Under the pieces are notes generated by a model. It was given only the letters and a program-made list of their open reading frames with translations. It was not told the origin of the DNA and searched no databases. Positions 49,384-57,074 of a DNA stretch of 64,000 bases are shown in pieces; positions within the stretch are counted from its first letter, which is position 1, and each line of letters begins with the position of its first letter. The DNA comes from JACJWR01 sp963842975 (lineage in GTDB: Bacteria; Actinomycetota; Actinomycetes; S36-B12; UBA10799), in NCBI GenBank assembly GCA_963842975.1, contig CAWJIH010000009.1:682001-746000 (forward strand), read 5' to 3'. The translations under genes were made by a program, and so were the position numbers.

Positions 49384-51135
49384 TCACTCCGCGCGCAGGG
49401 CTCGGTTGGCCGCACTGATCACGGCCCGCAGGCTCGCCGTCACGATCGACGACGAAATCCCCACTCCCCACAGCAGCGTCCCGTCGACCGCGCACTCCAA
49501 GTAACTTGCGGCCTTGGCGTCGCCACCGGCGGACAGGGCGTGTTCAGCGTAGTCAAGCACGCGGACGTCCACTCCGTGCACGGACAGCGCGTTGCAGAAG
49601 GCCGCGATCGGGCCGTTGCCGTCGCCGGTCAGCGTAATCGCGGAGTCGCCGTCGAGTACTCGGGCCACCACATGGCTTTCGCCTTCGGAGACGCTCGACA
49701 GTTCGTAGTCGAGCAGTTTGAATCGGCCCCAGCGGCGTGGACCGTCCGGTAGATATTCATCGCCGAAGATGTCGCGCATCTGCTCCGGTGTGACCTCGCC
49801 ACCGGCGTCGTCGGTGACGTGTTGAATAACCTGCGAAAACTCGATCTGCAGCCGCCGCGGCAACTCCAGGTTGTGTTCGGTGCGCATGATGTAGGCGACC
49901 CCGCCCTTGCCGGACTGGGAGTTGACCCGGATCACCGCTTCATAGGTGCGCCCAACGTCTTTGGGATCGATCGGCAGGTAGGGCACTTCCCAGCGGAAGT
50001 CATCGACGGCCACACCGGCGGCAGCAGCGTCGGCATTCATGGCCTTGAGGCCCTTGTTGATGGCGTCCTGATGCGAGCCGGAGAACGCGGTATACACCAA
50101 ATCGCCACCGTACGGATGCCGCTCGTGGACGGGCAGTTGGTTGCAGTATTCGACGGTACGCCGCACCCCATCGATGTCTGATAGGTCAAGTTGGGGGTCG
50201 ACTCCCTGGCTGAACAAGTTCAGTCCGAGCGTCACCAGACAGACGTTGCCGGTGCGCTCGCCGTTACCGAAAAGGCATCCCTCAATGCGGTCGGCCCCTG
50301 CCAGGTAGCCCAACTCTGCCGCAGCCACCGCGGTACCGCGGTCGTTGTGCGGGTGCAGACTCAGCACGATCGAATCCCGCCGCGCCAGGTGGCGGTGCAT
50401 CCACTCGATCGAGTCGGCGTAGATGTTCGGAGTCGCCATTTCCACCGTGGCGGGCAGGTTGATGATCACCTTTCGCTCCGGCGTGGGCGCCCAGACCTCG
50501 GTGACCGCATCGCACACCTCGACTGCGAAATCCAATTCGGTGCCCGTGTAACTCTCAGGGGAGTACTCGAAGTACACCTCGGTTTCGGGCACCGTATCGG
50601 CGTACTTGAGGCACAGCTGCGCGCCATGCACGGCGATGTCCTTGATGCCGTCGCGATCCAGGCCGAACACCACCCGGCGCTGCAGCGTGGAGGTTGAGTT
50701 GTAGAGGTGGACGATCGCCTGCTTGGCTCCCCGGATCGCCTCGAAGGTGCGCTCGATCAGATGGTCGCGCGACTGCGTCAACACCTGGATCACGACATCG
50801 TCGGGGATCAGTTCAGATTCGATGAGGTCGCGAACGAAATCGAAATCAGTCTGGCTGGCTGAGGGGAAACCGACTTCGATTTCCTTGAAGCCCATCGAGA
50901 CCAACAGTTCGAACATGCGGCGCTTGCGAGCCGGTGACATCGGATCGATGAGCGCCTGGTTCCCGTCGCGCAGGTCGACTGCGCACCAGCGTGGAGCGCG
51001 CTCGACGACCTTGTCCGGCCAGGTCCGGTCGGACAACGCGATCGGCGGATAGCCGGAGTAGCGCGAAAAGACCATTCCGGAGGGTTGTTGTGGGTTGCGT
51101 TCGCTCAAGTCGTTGCGTTCGGTGGTGCTGTTCAC
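49384..51135 (-). CDS. leuA: 2-isopropylmalate synthase
   Basis: A 583-residue enzyme for the first committed step of leucine synthesis. The catalytic TIM barrel has CAVDLRDGNQALIDPM (Arg56, Asp57), the metal-binding HPHNDRGTAVAAAELGYLAGADRIEGCLFGNGERTGN and NKGLKAM. The C-terminal LeuA regulatory domain (about residues 430-560), with leucine-binding sequence GDGNGPIAAFCNAL, gives feedback inhibition. It belongs to the long actinobacterial class. GTG 51135 with AGGAGA upstream, which is buried in a leader hairpin. Divergent from leuB. Confidence 0.96.
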   Translation of the reverse strand: MNSTTERNDLSERNPQQPSGMVFSRYSGYPPIALSDRTWPDKVVERAPRWCAVDLRDGNQALIDPMSPARKRRMFELLVSMGFKEIEVGFPSASQTDFDFVRDLIESELIPDDVVIQVLTQSRDHLIERTFEAIRGAKQAIVHLYNSTSTLQRRVVFGLDRDGIKDIAVHGAQLCLKYADTVPETEVYFEYSPESYTGTELDFAVEVCDAVTEVWAPTPERKVIINLPATVEMATPNIYADSIEWMHRHLARRDSIVLSLHPHNDRGTAVAAAELGYLAGADRIEGCLFGNGERTGNVCLVTLGLNLFSQGVDPQLDLSDIDGVRRTVEYCNQLPVHERHPYGGDLVYTAFSGSHQDAINKGLKAMNADAAAAGVAVDDFRWEVPYLPIDPKDVGRTYEAVIRVNSQSGKGGVAYIMRTEHNLELPRRLQIEFSQVIQHVTDDAGGEVTPEQMRDIFGDEYLPDGPRRWGRFKLLDYELSSVSEGESHVVARVLDGDSAITLTGDGNGPIAAFCNALSVHGVDVRVLDYAEHALSAGGDAKAASYLECAVDGTLLWGVGISSSIVTASLRAVISAANRALRAE

Positions 51136-51139
51136 TGCT

Positions 51140-51179
51140 TCTCCTGGTGGGTTGTGCCTTGGTTCCGGCGCACAGGAGA
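51140..51179 (-). promoter_or_regulatory. Hairpin sequestering the leuA ribosome binding site
   Basis: Seven-base arms at 51173-51179 and 51140-51146 are exact complements; the latter contains the leuA AGGAGA. A further three pairs form inside (70-72 with 55-57 of 511xx). Formation would block leuA translation. Confidence 0.6.
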
Positions 51180-51181
51180 CT

Positions 51182-51220
51182 CCGCGACGAGGGGGCCGGG
51201 AACGTTAGGCCTCGCCGCGG
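51182..51220 (-). promoter_or_regulatory. Leader hairpin overlapping the leuA leader peptide end
   Basis: Ten-base arms (51211-51220 and 51182-51191, one G-U pair) flank a loop holding the leader peptide stop codon. The left arm contains its Arg codons, so a ribosome stalled at the preceding Leu codons would keep it open. Confidence 0.55.
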
Positions 51221-51246
51221 CGACGAAGGAGCAGGCTGTGCAACAT
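51205..51246 (-). CDS. leuA leader peptide (Leu-rich)
   Basis: A 14-codon frame, ATG to TAA, encoding MLHSLLLRRRGEA. It has four leucine codons, three in a row (CTG CTC CTT), followed by three arginines. A TATTTT -10 box (plus-strand 51257-51262) lies 10 bases upstream. Leu-rich leader peptides that sense leucyl-tRNA supply are known before leuA in Streptomyces, and the two hairpins downstream complete the picture of attenuation. Confidence 0.75.
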   Translation of the reverse strand: MLHSLLLRRRGEA

Positions 51247-51337
51247 GATGCTGGCAAAAATACCAGTCGCTGCGCAGACCTGCGCGGCGACACCCGCGGT
51301 ACCCCCACCTTTGGCGCCAGCGACTCGCCGGTACGAC

Positions 51338-51349
51338 TACCCTAGGGCC
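51338..51349 (+). promoter_or_regulatory. -10 box for leaderless leuB
   Basis: TACCCT (51338-51343) is 6 bases before the leuB GTG and no ribosome binding site is present. The string TACCCTAGG is shared with the ilvB leader promoter. Confidence 0.55.
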
Positions 51350-52405
51350 GTGGCTACTACCTACCGCATCGCGGTTATCCCTGGCGACGGCATCGGAGGC
51401 GAGGTGGTCGCCGAAGGGCTGAAGGTCCTCGACGCGGCAGGGGAGCGATTCGGTGCCTCCTTCGAGACCACCGACTACGACCTCGGGGCGCGGCGCTACC
51501 ACGCGACCGGTGAAGTTCTGCCCGATTCGGTGCTGACCGAAATCGCTGGCCACGATGCGATCCTGCTTGGCGCGGTAGGAGATCCCACCGTGCCGCCCGG
51601 GGTGCTGGAGCGCGGCCTGCTGCTCAAACTTCGTTTCGCATTGGACCACCACGTCAACCTTCGCCCGGTCAAGCTCTACCCGGGCGTCGCCACGCCACTG
51701 GCTGGCAGAGGCCCGGCCGATATCGACATGGTGGTGTGCCGGGAGGGAACCGAGGGTCCCTATGTGGGTGCCGGTGGTTCGCTGCGCACCGGCACCGCAC
51801 AGGAGGTGGCGGTGGAGGAGAGCTTGAATACCGCTTTCGGCGTTGAGCGCATCGTCAATGATGCCTTCGCCAGGGCCCAACGCCGACGCAAGCACGTCAC
51901 CCTGGTGCACAAGACCAATGTGCTCACTAACGCCGGGTCGCTCTGGACCAGGGTGTTCAACGACGTTGCTGCCCAATACCCCGATGTCGAGACTGCCTAT
52001 GTCCACGTCGATGCCGCGTCGATGTTCTTCATCACCGACCCCGGCCGCTTCGACGTGGTGGTCACCGACAATCTGTTCGGCGACATCATCACCGACATCG
52101 GTGCCGCGATCGCCGGCGGTATCGGCCGAGCTGCCAGCGGCAATATCGATGCGACGAGGGTCAATCCGTCCATGTTCGAACCTGTTCACGGCAGCGCCCC
52201 CGACATCGCTGGGCAAGGTCTGGCAGATCCGACCGCGACTGCATTGAGTGTTGCGATGATGCTGGACCATCTCGGTTTGGACGTTGCTGCAGCAGCGGTC
52301 GAGGCTGCAGTTGCGGGCGACCTCGCCAACCGCGGCAACGAGCAGCGCAGCACACGCGACATCGGCGACGCCATCGCCGCTGCGGTTGCGGAGGGAGCAG
52401 CATGA
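51350..52405 (+). CDS. leuB: 3-isopropylmalate dehydrogenase
   Basis: A 351-residue NAD-dependent decarboxylating dehydrogenase. Motifs: IAVIPGDGIGGEVVAEGLKVL, the substrate-binding LLLKLRFALDHHVNLRPVKLYPGV, VVCREGTEGPYVGAGG, VHKTNVLTNAGSLW, DNLFGDIITDIGAAIAGGIG and FEPVHGSAPDIAGQGLADPTA. It also acts on methylmalate in the citramalate route. GTG 51350 was selected because of the -10 box just upstream and the family N-terminus; the longer frame to 51245 overlaps the leuA leader. It overlaps ilvE by 4 bp. Confidence 0.96.
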   Translation: MATTYRIAVIPGDGIGGEVVAEGLKVLDAAGERFGASFETTDYDLGARRYHATGEVLPDSVLTEIAGHDAILLGAVGDPTVPPGVLERGLLLKLRFALDHHVNLRPVKLYPGVATPLAGRGPADIDMVVCREGTEGPYVGAGGSLRTGTAQEVAVEESLNTAFGVERIVNDAFARAQRRRKHVTLVHKTNVLTNAGSLWTRVFNDVAAQYPDVETAYVHVDAASMFFITDPGRFDVVVTDNLFGDIITDIGAAIAGGIGRAASGNIDATRVNPSMFEPVHGSAPDIAGQGLADPTATALSVAMMLDHLGLDVAAAAVEAAVAGDLANRGNEQRSTRDIGDAIAAAVAEGAA

Positions 52406-53496
52406 CCGCGCACGAAATTGCTATCCACCACACCGCCACCCCCACCACAGATGACGGTTTGAGTCGCATTCTGCGCGATCCCGGATTCGCCAAGTTCCCA
52501 GTGGATCACATGGTGCGTGCGGTGTACCGGGAAGGTCGCTGGGGTCCGGCGGAAATCGTCCCCTACGAGCCGCTGGTGCTAGACCCCGCCACCAATTCGT
52601 TGCACTACGGCCAGAGCATCTTTGAGGGGCTCAAGGCCTACCGCCTTGCCGACGGCGGAGTGGCGCTGTTTCGCCCGGAACGCAATGCCGCTCGATTCAA
52701 CCGCTCGGCTGCGCGTTTGGCGATGCCCGAGATCCCCGAGGACATCTTCGTCTCCGGCGTTGAGGCGCTGGTCGCGCTGGAGAGCAGGTGGGTGCCAGAG
52801 GACCCAGAACGCTCGCTCTACATCCGCCCGTTCATGATCGGCACCGAGGTGGGCTTGGGGGTCCGCCCGGGGAACGAATACATGTTCCTCATCATCGCGG
52901 CTCCCGCCGGCGCGTATTTCAGCGGTGGCATCACCCCGGTTTCGGTCTGGTTGACCGACGATTACGTGCGGGCCGCCCCCGGTGGCACCGGTGAGGCCAA
53001 ATGCGCAGGCAACTACGCCGCGTCACTGTTGGCGCAGGCCGAGGCAGCGGAACGCGGGTGCGATCAGGTGGTGTGGCTCGACGCCGCCGAGCGAGTGTGG
53101 ATCGAAGAGATGGGGGGGATGAACCTCTTCTTCGTCTACGGCGAAGGTCCCCACGCTCGTCTACTTACTCCGGCCCTCACCGGCACGCTGCTGCCTGGAA
53201 TCACCCGCGAATCCCTGCTCACCCTTGCTGCAGACCTGGGTTACGACGTCGGCGAAGGGCGGATCAACCGGCGGGAATGGCGCGAGGGTTGCGAATCCGG
53301 CGCCATCACGGAAGTGTTCGCATGTGGCACCGCCGCGGTGATTACCCCGGTCGGATCGGTGCGTTCGCGTACCCACAGTTGGGAGGTGGGCGACTCCACC
53401 CCCGGACCAATCGCGATGCAGTTGCGGCAAGCATTGCTCGACATTCAGACTGGACGGGCGCCCGATCCGCACGGCTGGGTGCGTCGAATTGGGTGA
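52402..53496 (+). CDS. ilvE: Branched-chain amino acid aminotransferase
   Basis: A 364-residue class IV PLP aminotransferase performing the last step of Val, Leu and Ile synthesis. The PLP lysine is Lys200 in GGTGEAKCAGNYAASL. Other motifs are LHYGQSIFEGLKAYR, RPFMIGTEVGLG, WIEEMGGMNLFFVY, LTGTLLPGITRESLL and FACGTAAVITPVG. It overlaps leuB and is followed 96 bp later by cimA. Confidence 0.96.
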   Translation: MTAHEIAIHHTATPTTDDGLSRILRDPGFAKFPVDHMVRAVYREGRWGPAEIVPYEPLVLDPATNSLHYGQSIFEGLKAYRLADGGVALFRPERNAARFNRSAARLAMPEIPEDIFVSGVEALVALESRWVPEDPERSLYIRPFMIGTEVGLGVRPGNEYMFLIIAAPAGAYFSGGITPVSVWLTDDYVRAAPGGTGEAKCAGNYAASLLAQAEAAERGCDQVVWLDAAERVWIEEMGGMNLFFVYGEGPHARLLTPALTGTLLPGITRESLLTLAADLGYDVGEGRINRREWREGCESGAITEVFACGTAAVITPVGSVRSRTHSWEVGDSTPGPIAMQLRQALLDIQTGRAPDPHGWVRRIG

Positions 53497-53592
53497 CCCC
53501 GTCGGCGGCCGCGGGCCGGTCGCTACGGGGTTGGGCAACGCATCACGGCCTGAACACACCGCACCAGACCCATCACACACTTGGAAGTTCAC

Positions 53593-55233
53593 ATGTCAGC
53601 GCAATACCCGCAATATCCGCCGGTGACCAATTTCGACTCTGCAGCCACCGGTTTTCAGTTCTACGACACCACTCTGCGCGACGGAGCCCAGCGAGAAGGC
53701 ATCTCGTATTCGGTCGCCGACAAGTTGGCCGTGGCTCGCATCCTCGATGACCTTGGAGTCGGCTTCATCGAGGGAGGCTGGCCGGGCGCGCTACCGAAGG
53801 ACACCGAGTTCTTCGCCCGAGCCCGCGCCGAACTACCACTCAACAACGCGATCCTGGTTGCGTTCGGTGCCACCCGGAAAGCCGGAGCCGACGTGAAGAC
53901 CGACCCTCAGGTCGCCGCCCTGTTGGCCGCCGAGACCCCTGCGATCACTTTGGTGGCCAAGTCTGACGTCCGGCATGTGACCGAGGCGCTGAAGACCACC
54001 CACGACGAGAACCTCGCCATGGTGCGAGAGACGGTGGAATATCTGATCTCCGAAGGTCGACGGGTGTTCGTCGACTGTGAGCACTTCTTTGACGGATTCG
54101 CTCACAACCCGGACTACGCCCTCGCTGTGGCTCGGGCCGCATACCAGGCCGGGGCGGAGGCGGTTGTGATGTGCGATACCAACGGCGGCATGCTCCCGAG
54201 TGGTATCGCCGCGGTGGTCAGCAGGGTGGCTGCCGAGCTGCCCGAGGCGAGACTCGGGATCCACTGCCAGGACGACACCGGTTGCGCGGTCGCCAACACT
54301 GTGGCCGCGGTCGAATCCGGCGCGACTCATGCACAGGTGACCGCCAACGGGTACGGCGAGCGCACCGGCAACGCGGACCTCTTCGCGGTGGCCGGCAACC
54401 TCGCCTTCAAGCTCGGAATCCCGGTGTTGCCGCCGGAGGGGCTAGCGAACTTGATGTGGGCCTCGCATGCGCTGGCGGAAATCGCCAACCTGCCACCGGA
54501 CACGCATCAGCCCTACGTGGGAGTGAGCGCGTTCGCGCACAAGGCAGGCCTGCACGCCAGTGCGCTGCGGGTGAACCAGGACCTCTACAACCACATGGAC
54601 CCCAAACTCGTAGGCAACGACATGCGGGTGCTCGTCACCGAGATGGCTGGCAGGGCCTCAGTTGAGCTGAAGGCGAAGGAACTTGGCATCGATCTGGCCA
54701 GCGAGCCTGGGGTGGTGTCCGATGTGGTGGAGCACGTGAAAGATCTGGAATCCGAAGGCTGGACATTCGAGGCTGCCGACGCATCCTTCGAGTTGCTGGT
54801 GCGGACTGCCCGAGGCGAGCAGGTACGCGGGTTCAGTGTTGAGTCATGGCGCGCAATCGTCGAGCAGCGCGAGGATGGTGAGGTGCTCAGTGAGGCAACC
54901 GTCAAGGTGCACGCTGCTGGGGAACGGATTGTGGCCACCGGCGAGGGCAACGGCCCGGTGAACGCGTTGGACCGGGCCCTGCGGTTGGCCCTGTCGCAGA
55001 TCTACCCCGAACTCGACCAGATCAGCCTGGCCGACTACAAGGTGCGCATCATCGAAGGTGTCCGGGGCACGGATGCCGTCACCAGGGTGCTCGTTGGCTC
55101 TGAGGATGGCACCGGCTATTGGACCACCGTCGGCGTCCACGACAACGTCGTGGCGGCCTCCTGGATGGCCCTGCAAGATGCCATCGACTTCGGCCTGCTG
55201 CGCCGTGGTCGAGTAGGAGGTGCAGTCGCGTGA
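53593..55233 (+). CDS. cimA: (R)-citramalate synthase
   Basis: A 546-residue acyl-transferase of the LeuA/CimA family. The barrel starts FYDTTLRDGAQREGISYSVADKLAVARIL (Arg29, Asp30). GWPGALPKDTEFF, VFVDCEHFFDGF, CDTNGGMLPSGI, HCQDDTGCAVANT and NGYGERTGNADLF follow, then a C-terminal LeuA dimer domain with ATGEGNGPVNALDRALR. GGWPG and EHFFDG are characteristic of CimA rather than LeuA. It condenses pyruvate and acetyl-CoA to citramalate, giving 2-ketobutyrate by way of LeuCD and LeuB. It overlaps gltX by 4 bp (GTGA). Confidence 0.9.
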   Translation: MSAQYPQYPPVTNFDSAATGFQFYDTTLRDGAQREGISYSVADKLAVARILDDLGVGFIEGGWPGALPKDTEFFARARAELPLNNAILVAFGATRKAGADVKTDPQVAALLAAETPAITLVAKSDVRHVTEALKTTHDENLAMVRETVEYLISEGRRVFVDCEHFFDGFAHNPDYALAVARAAYQAGAEAVVMCDTNGGMLPSGIAAVVSRVAAELPEARLGIHCQDDTGCAVANTVAAVESGATHAQVTANGYGERTGNADLFAVAGNLAFKLGIPVLPPEGLANLMWASHALAEIANLPPDTHQPYVGVSAFAHKAGLHASALRVNQDLYNHMDPKLVGNDMRVLVTEMAGRASVELKAKELGIDLASEPGVVSDVVEHVKDLESEGWTFEAADASFELLVRTARGEQVRGFSVESWRAIVEQREDGEVLSEATVKVHAAGERIVATGEGNGPVNALDRALRLALSQIYPELDQISLADYKVRIIEGVRGTDAVTRVLVGSEDGTGYWTTVGVHDNVVAASWMALQDAIDFGLLRRGRVGGAVA

Positions 55234-56756
55234 GCGCCGAAGCTGGTTCGGCGACAACTGGTGTGCGTGTGCGCTTCTGCCCCTCGCCGACGGGAAATCC
55301 GCACGTGGGCATGTTGCGCACCGCGCTGTTCAACTGGGCCTATGCCCGTCACACAGGTGGCACCCTGGTGTTTCGAATCGAGGACACCGACGCTGAACGC
55401 GACAGTGAGGAGTCCTACCAGGCCCTGCTCAGCGCGATGCGTTGGCTCGGTCTGGACTGGGACGAAGGCCCCGAAGTTGGTGGCGACCACGGCCCGTATC
55501 GGCAATCCGAACGGGGCGCGATCTATGCCGACGTAGCGGCCCGGCTGGCCGAGGCCGGATTCACCTACGAGTGCTTTTGCAGCCCCGAAGAACTAGCAGA
55601 GCGCCGTGAACTGGCAAAGGCAGAGGGGCGCACACCTGGCTACGACGGCTTCTGTCGACAGCTCACGGACGTTCAGATTGCCGCGCACCGGGCAGCGGGC
55701 CGCACCCCGGTGGTCCGCTTCCGGATGCCGGACGACGACCAGAGTTGGGACGACCTCGTCCGTGGTGAGTTGGCCTTTGGTGCCGAACACGTGCCCGACT
55801 TTGTGATCGTGCGGGCCAACGGCAACCCGCTGTACACGCTGGTCAACCCCGTCGACGATGCACTGATGGGTATCACCCACGTGTTGCGGGGCGAGGACCT
55901 GCTTTCCAGCACCCCACGCCAGTTGGCGATGCATGCTGCCCTGGCCGCCATCGGTGTGGGGTCTGGCGTGACACCCCGCTTTGGGCACCTGCCGTACGTG
56001 ATGGGGGAGGGAAATCGCAAACTCTCCAAACGCGACCCCGAATCGAGCCTGTCGCTGTATCACGAGCGTGGTTTCCTCGCCGAAGGGTTGGCGAACTACC
56101 TGGCGCTGCTGGGATGGTCCTTCGGTGACGATCAGGAGTTCTTCTCATTGCCGGAAATGGCCGAGCGATTCGACGTGAGCCGGGTGAATCCGAACCCGGC
56201 CAGGTTCGACTTGAAGAAGTGCACCGCGGTGAATGCGGCCTGGATGCGGACGCTGGAAACTGATGACCTCGCCGAGCGAATGATGCCGTTCCTGCAGCGG
56301 GCCGGGGTACTCGGAGACACAGTCAGCGAAGCCCAGGCTCAGTTGTTGCGGGCTGTGACTCCACTGGTCGCAGAGCGGATGGAAACCCTCGACCAAGCAC
56401 CTGGAATGGTGGGATTCCTCTTCGCCTCCGAGCACGATTTCGTGATGGCCGAACCCGATGCTGCCGCGATGGTCGACGGTGCCGCAGAGGCGCTCGCGGC
56501 TGCGGAGTCTGCCCTAGCCGACACTGCGGACTGGACGACGGCGGCGATCGAGTCAGCCTTGCGGGAAGCGCTCATTGACCGGCTAGGTCTCAAGCCGCGC
56601 AAGGCGTTTGGATCAGTGCGGGTTGCGGTGACTGGTCGACGGGTGTCGCCGCCGCTTTTTGAGTCGATGGAACTGCTCGGCAAGACCGAGTCGATGCGTC
56701 GACTCGCAGCGGCCCGAGCGCGCGCCGAGTCGATGACGGCCACCGAAGGCGGCTGA
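55230..56756 (+). CDS. gltX: Glutamyl-tRNA synthetase
   Basis: A 508-residue class I synthetase. HIGH-equivalent: FCPSPTGNPHVGMLRTALFN; KMSKS-equivalent: KLSKRDPES. RIEDTDAERDSEES and GWSFGDDQEFFSL also match. The C-terminal helical anticodon-binding domain covers about residues 330-500. No zinc cysteine set is obvious. GTG 55230 has TAGGAGG upstream and overlaps cimA. Charging may extend to tRNA-Gln with later amidation, as usual in actinobacteria; the tRNA-Glu and tRNA-Gln genes follow directly. Confidence 0.95.
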   Translation: MSAEAGSATTGVRVRFCPSPTGNPHVGMLRTALFNWAYARHTGGTLVFRIEDTDAERDSEESYQALLSAMRWLGLDWDEGPEVGGDHGPYRQSERGAIYADVAARLAEAGFTYECFCSPEELAERRELAKAEGRTPGYDGFCRQLTDVQIAAHRAAGRTPVVRFRMPDDDQSWDDLVRGELAFGAEHVPDFVIVRANGNPLYTLVNPVDDALMGITHVLRGEDLLSSTPRQLAMHAALAAIGVGSGVTPRFGHLPYVMGEGNRKLSKRDPESSLSLYHERGFLAEGLANYLALLGWSFGDDQEFFSLPEMAERFDVSRVNPNPARFDLKKCTAVNAAWMRTLETDDLAERMMPFLQRAGVLGDTVSEAQAQLLRAVTPLVAERMETLDQAPGMVGFLFASEHDFVMAEPDAAAMVDGAAEALAAAESALADTADWTTAAIESALREALIDRLGLKPRKAFGSVRVAVTGRRVSPPLFESMELLGKTESMRRLAAARARAESMTATEGG

Positions 56757-56783
56757 GATGCGCCTGCCCTGGCTGGGGCGGGC

Positions 56784-56832
56784 AAACGTCAAGGTGGCGG
56801 GACTCCTCAGGAGTCCCGCCACCTTGACGTTT
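56784..56832. terminator. 49-bp palindrome, bidirectional terminator
   Basis: Arms 56784-56807 and 56809-56832 are perfect 24-base reverse complements around one base. It begins with AAA and ends with TTT, so it can work for gltX (plus) and the tRNA genes (minus), which converge here. The uninterrupted length is unusual. Confidence 0.8.
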
Positions 56833-56844
56833 CGGTCGTACTTG

Positions 56845-56917
56845 TAGCCCCGACGGGATTCGAACCCGCGCTACCGCCTTGAGAGGGCGGCGTGCTAGGC
56901 CACTACACAACGGGGCC
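56845..56917 (-). tRNA. tRNA-Glu (anticodon CTC)
   Basis: A 73-nt cloverleaf. Acceptor GGCCCCG pairs with CGGGGCT, the D stem is GTGT/GCAC, the anticodon arm CCGCC/GGCGG holds loop CTCTCAA with anticodon CTC, and the T loop is TTCGAAT. Discriminator A; CCA is not encoded. Together with tRNA-Gln 40 bp upstream it is probably one transcript. Confidence 0.93.
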
Positions 56918-56957
56918 GCGGTTGATCAGCGTACCGGCTGACGCCGGTGCTCAATCG

Positions 56958-57029
56958 CTGGGGTACCAGGACTCGAACCTGAACTAACGGAGCCAGAATC
57001 CGTCGGGCTGCCAATTACCCCATACCCCA
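56958..57029 (-). tRNA. tRNA-Gln (anticodon CTG)
   Basis: A 72-nt cloverleaf. Acceptor TGGGGTA pairs with TACCCCA, the anticodon arm ACGGA/TCCGT holds loop TTCTGGC with anticodon CTG, and the T loop is TTCGAGT. Discriminator G; CCA is not encoded. It reads CAG codons. Confidence 0.93.
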
Positions 57030-57074
57030 TGGGGCCGCCTGTGCGGCGACGTGAAGAAGTATAGAGGTAGCAGG

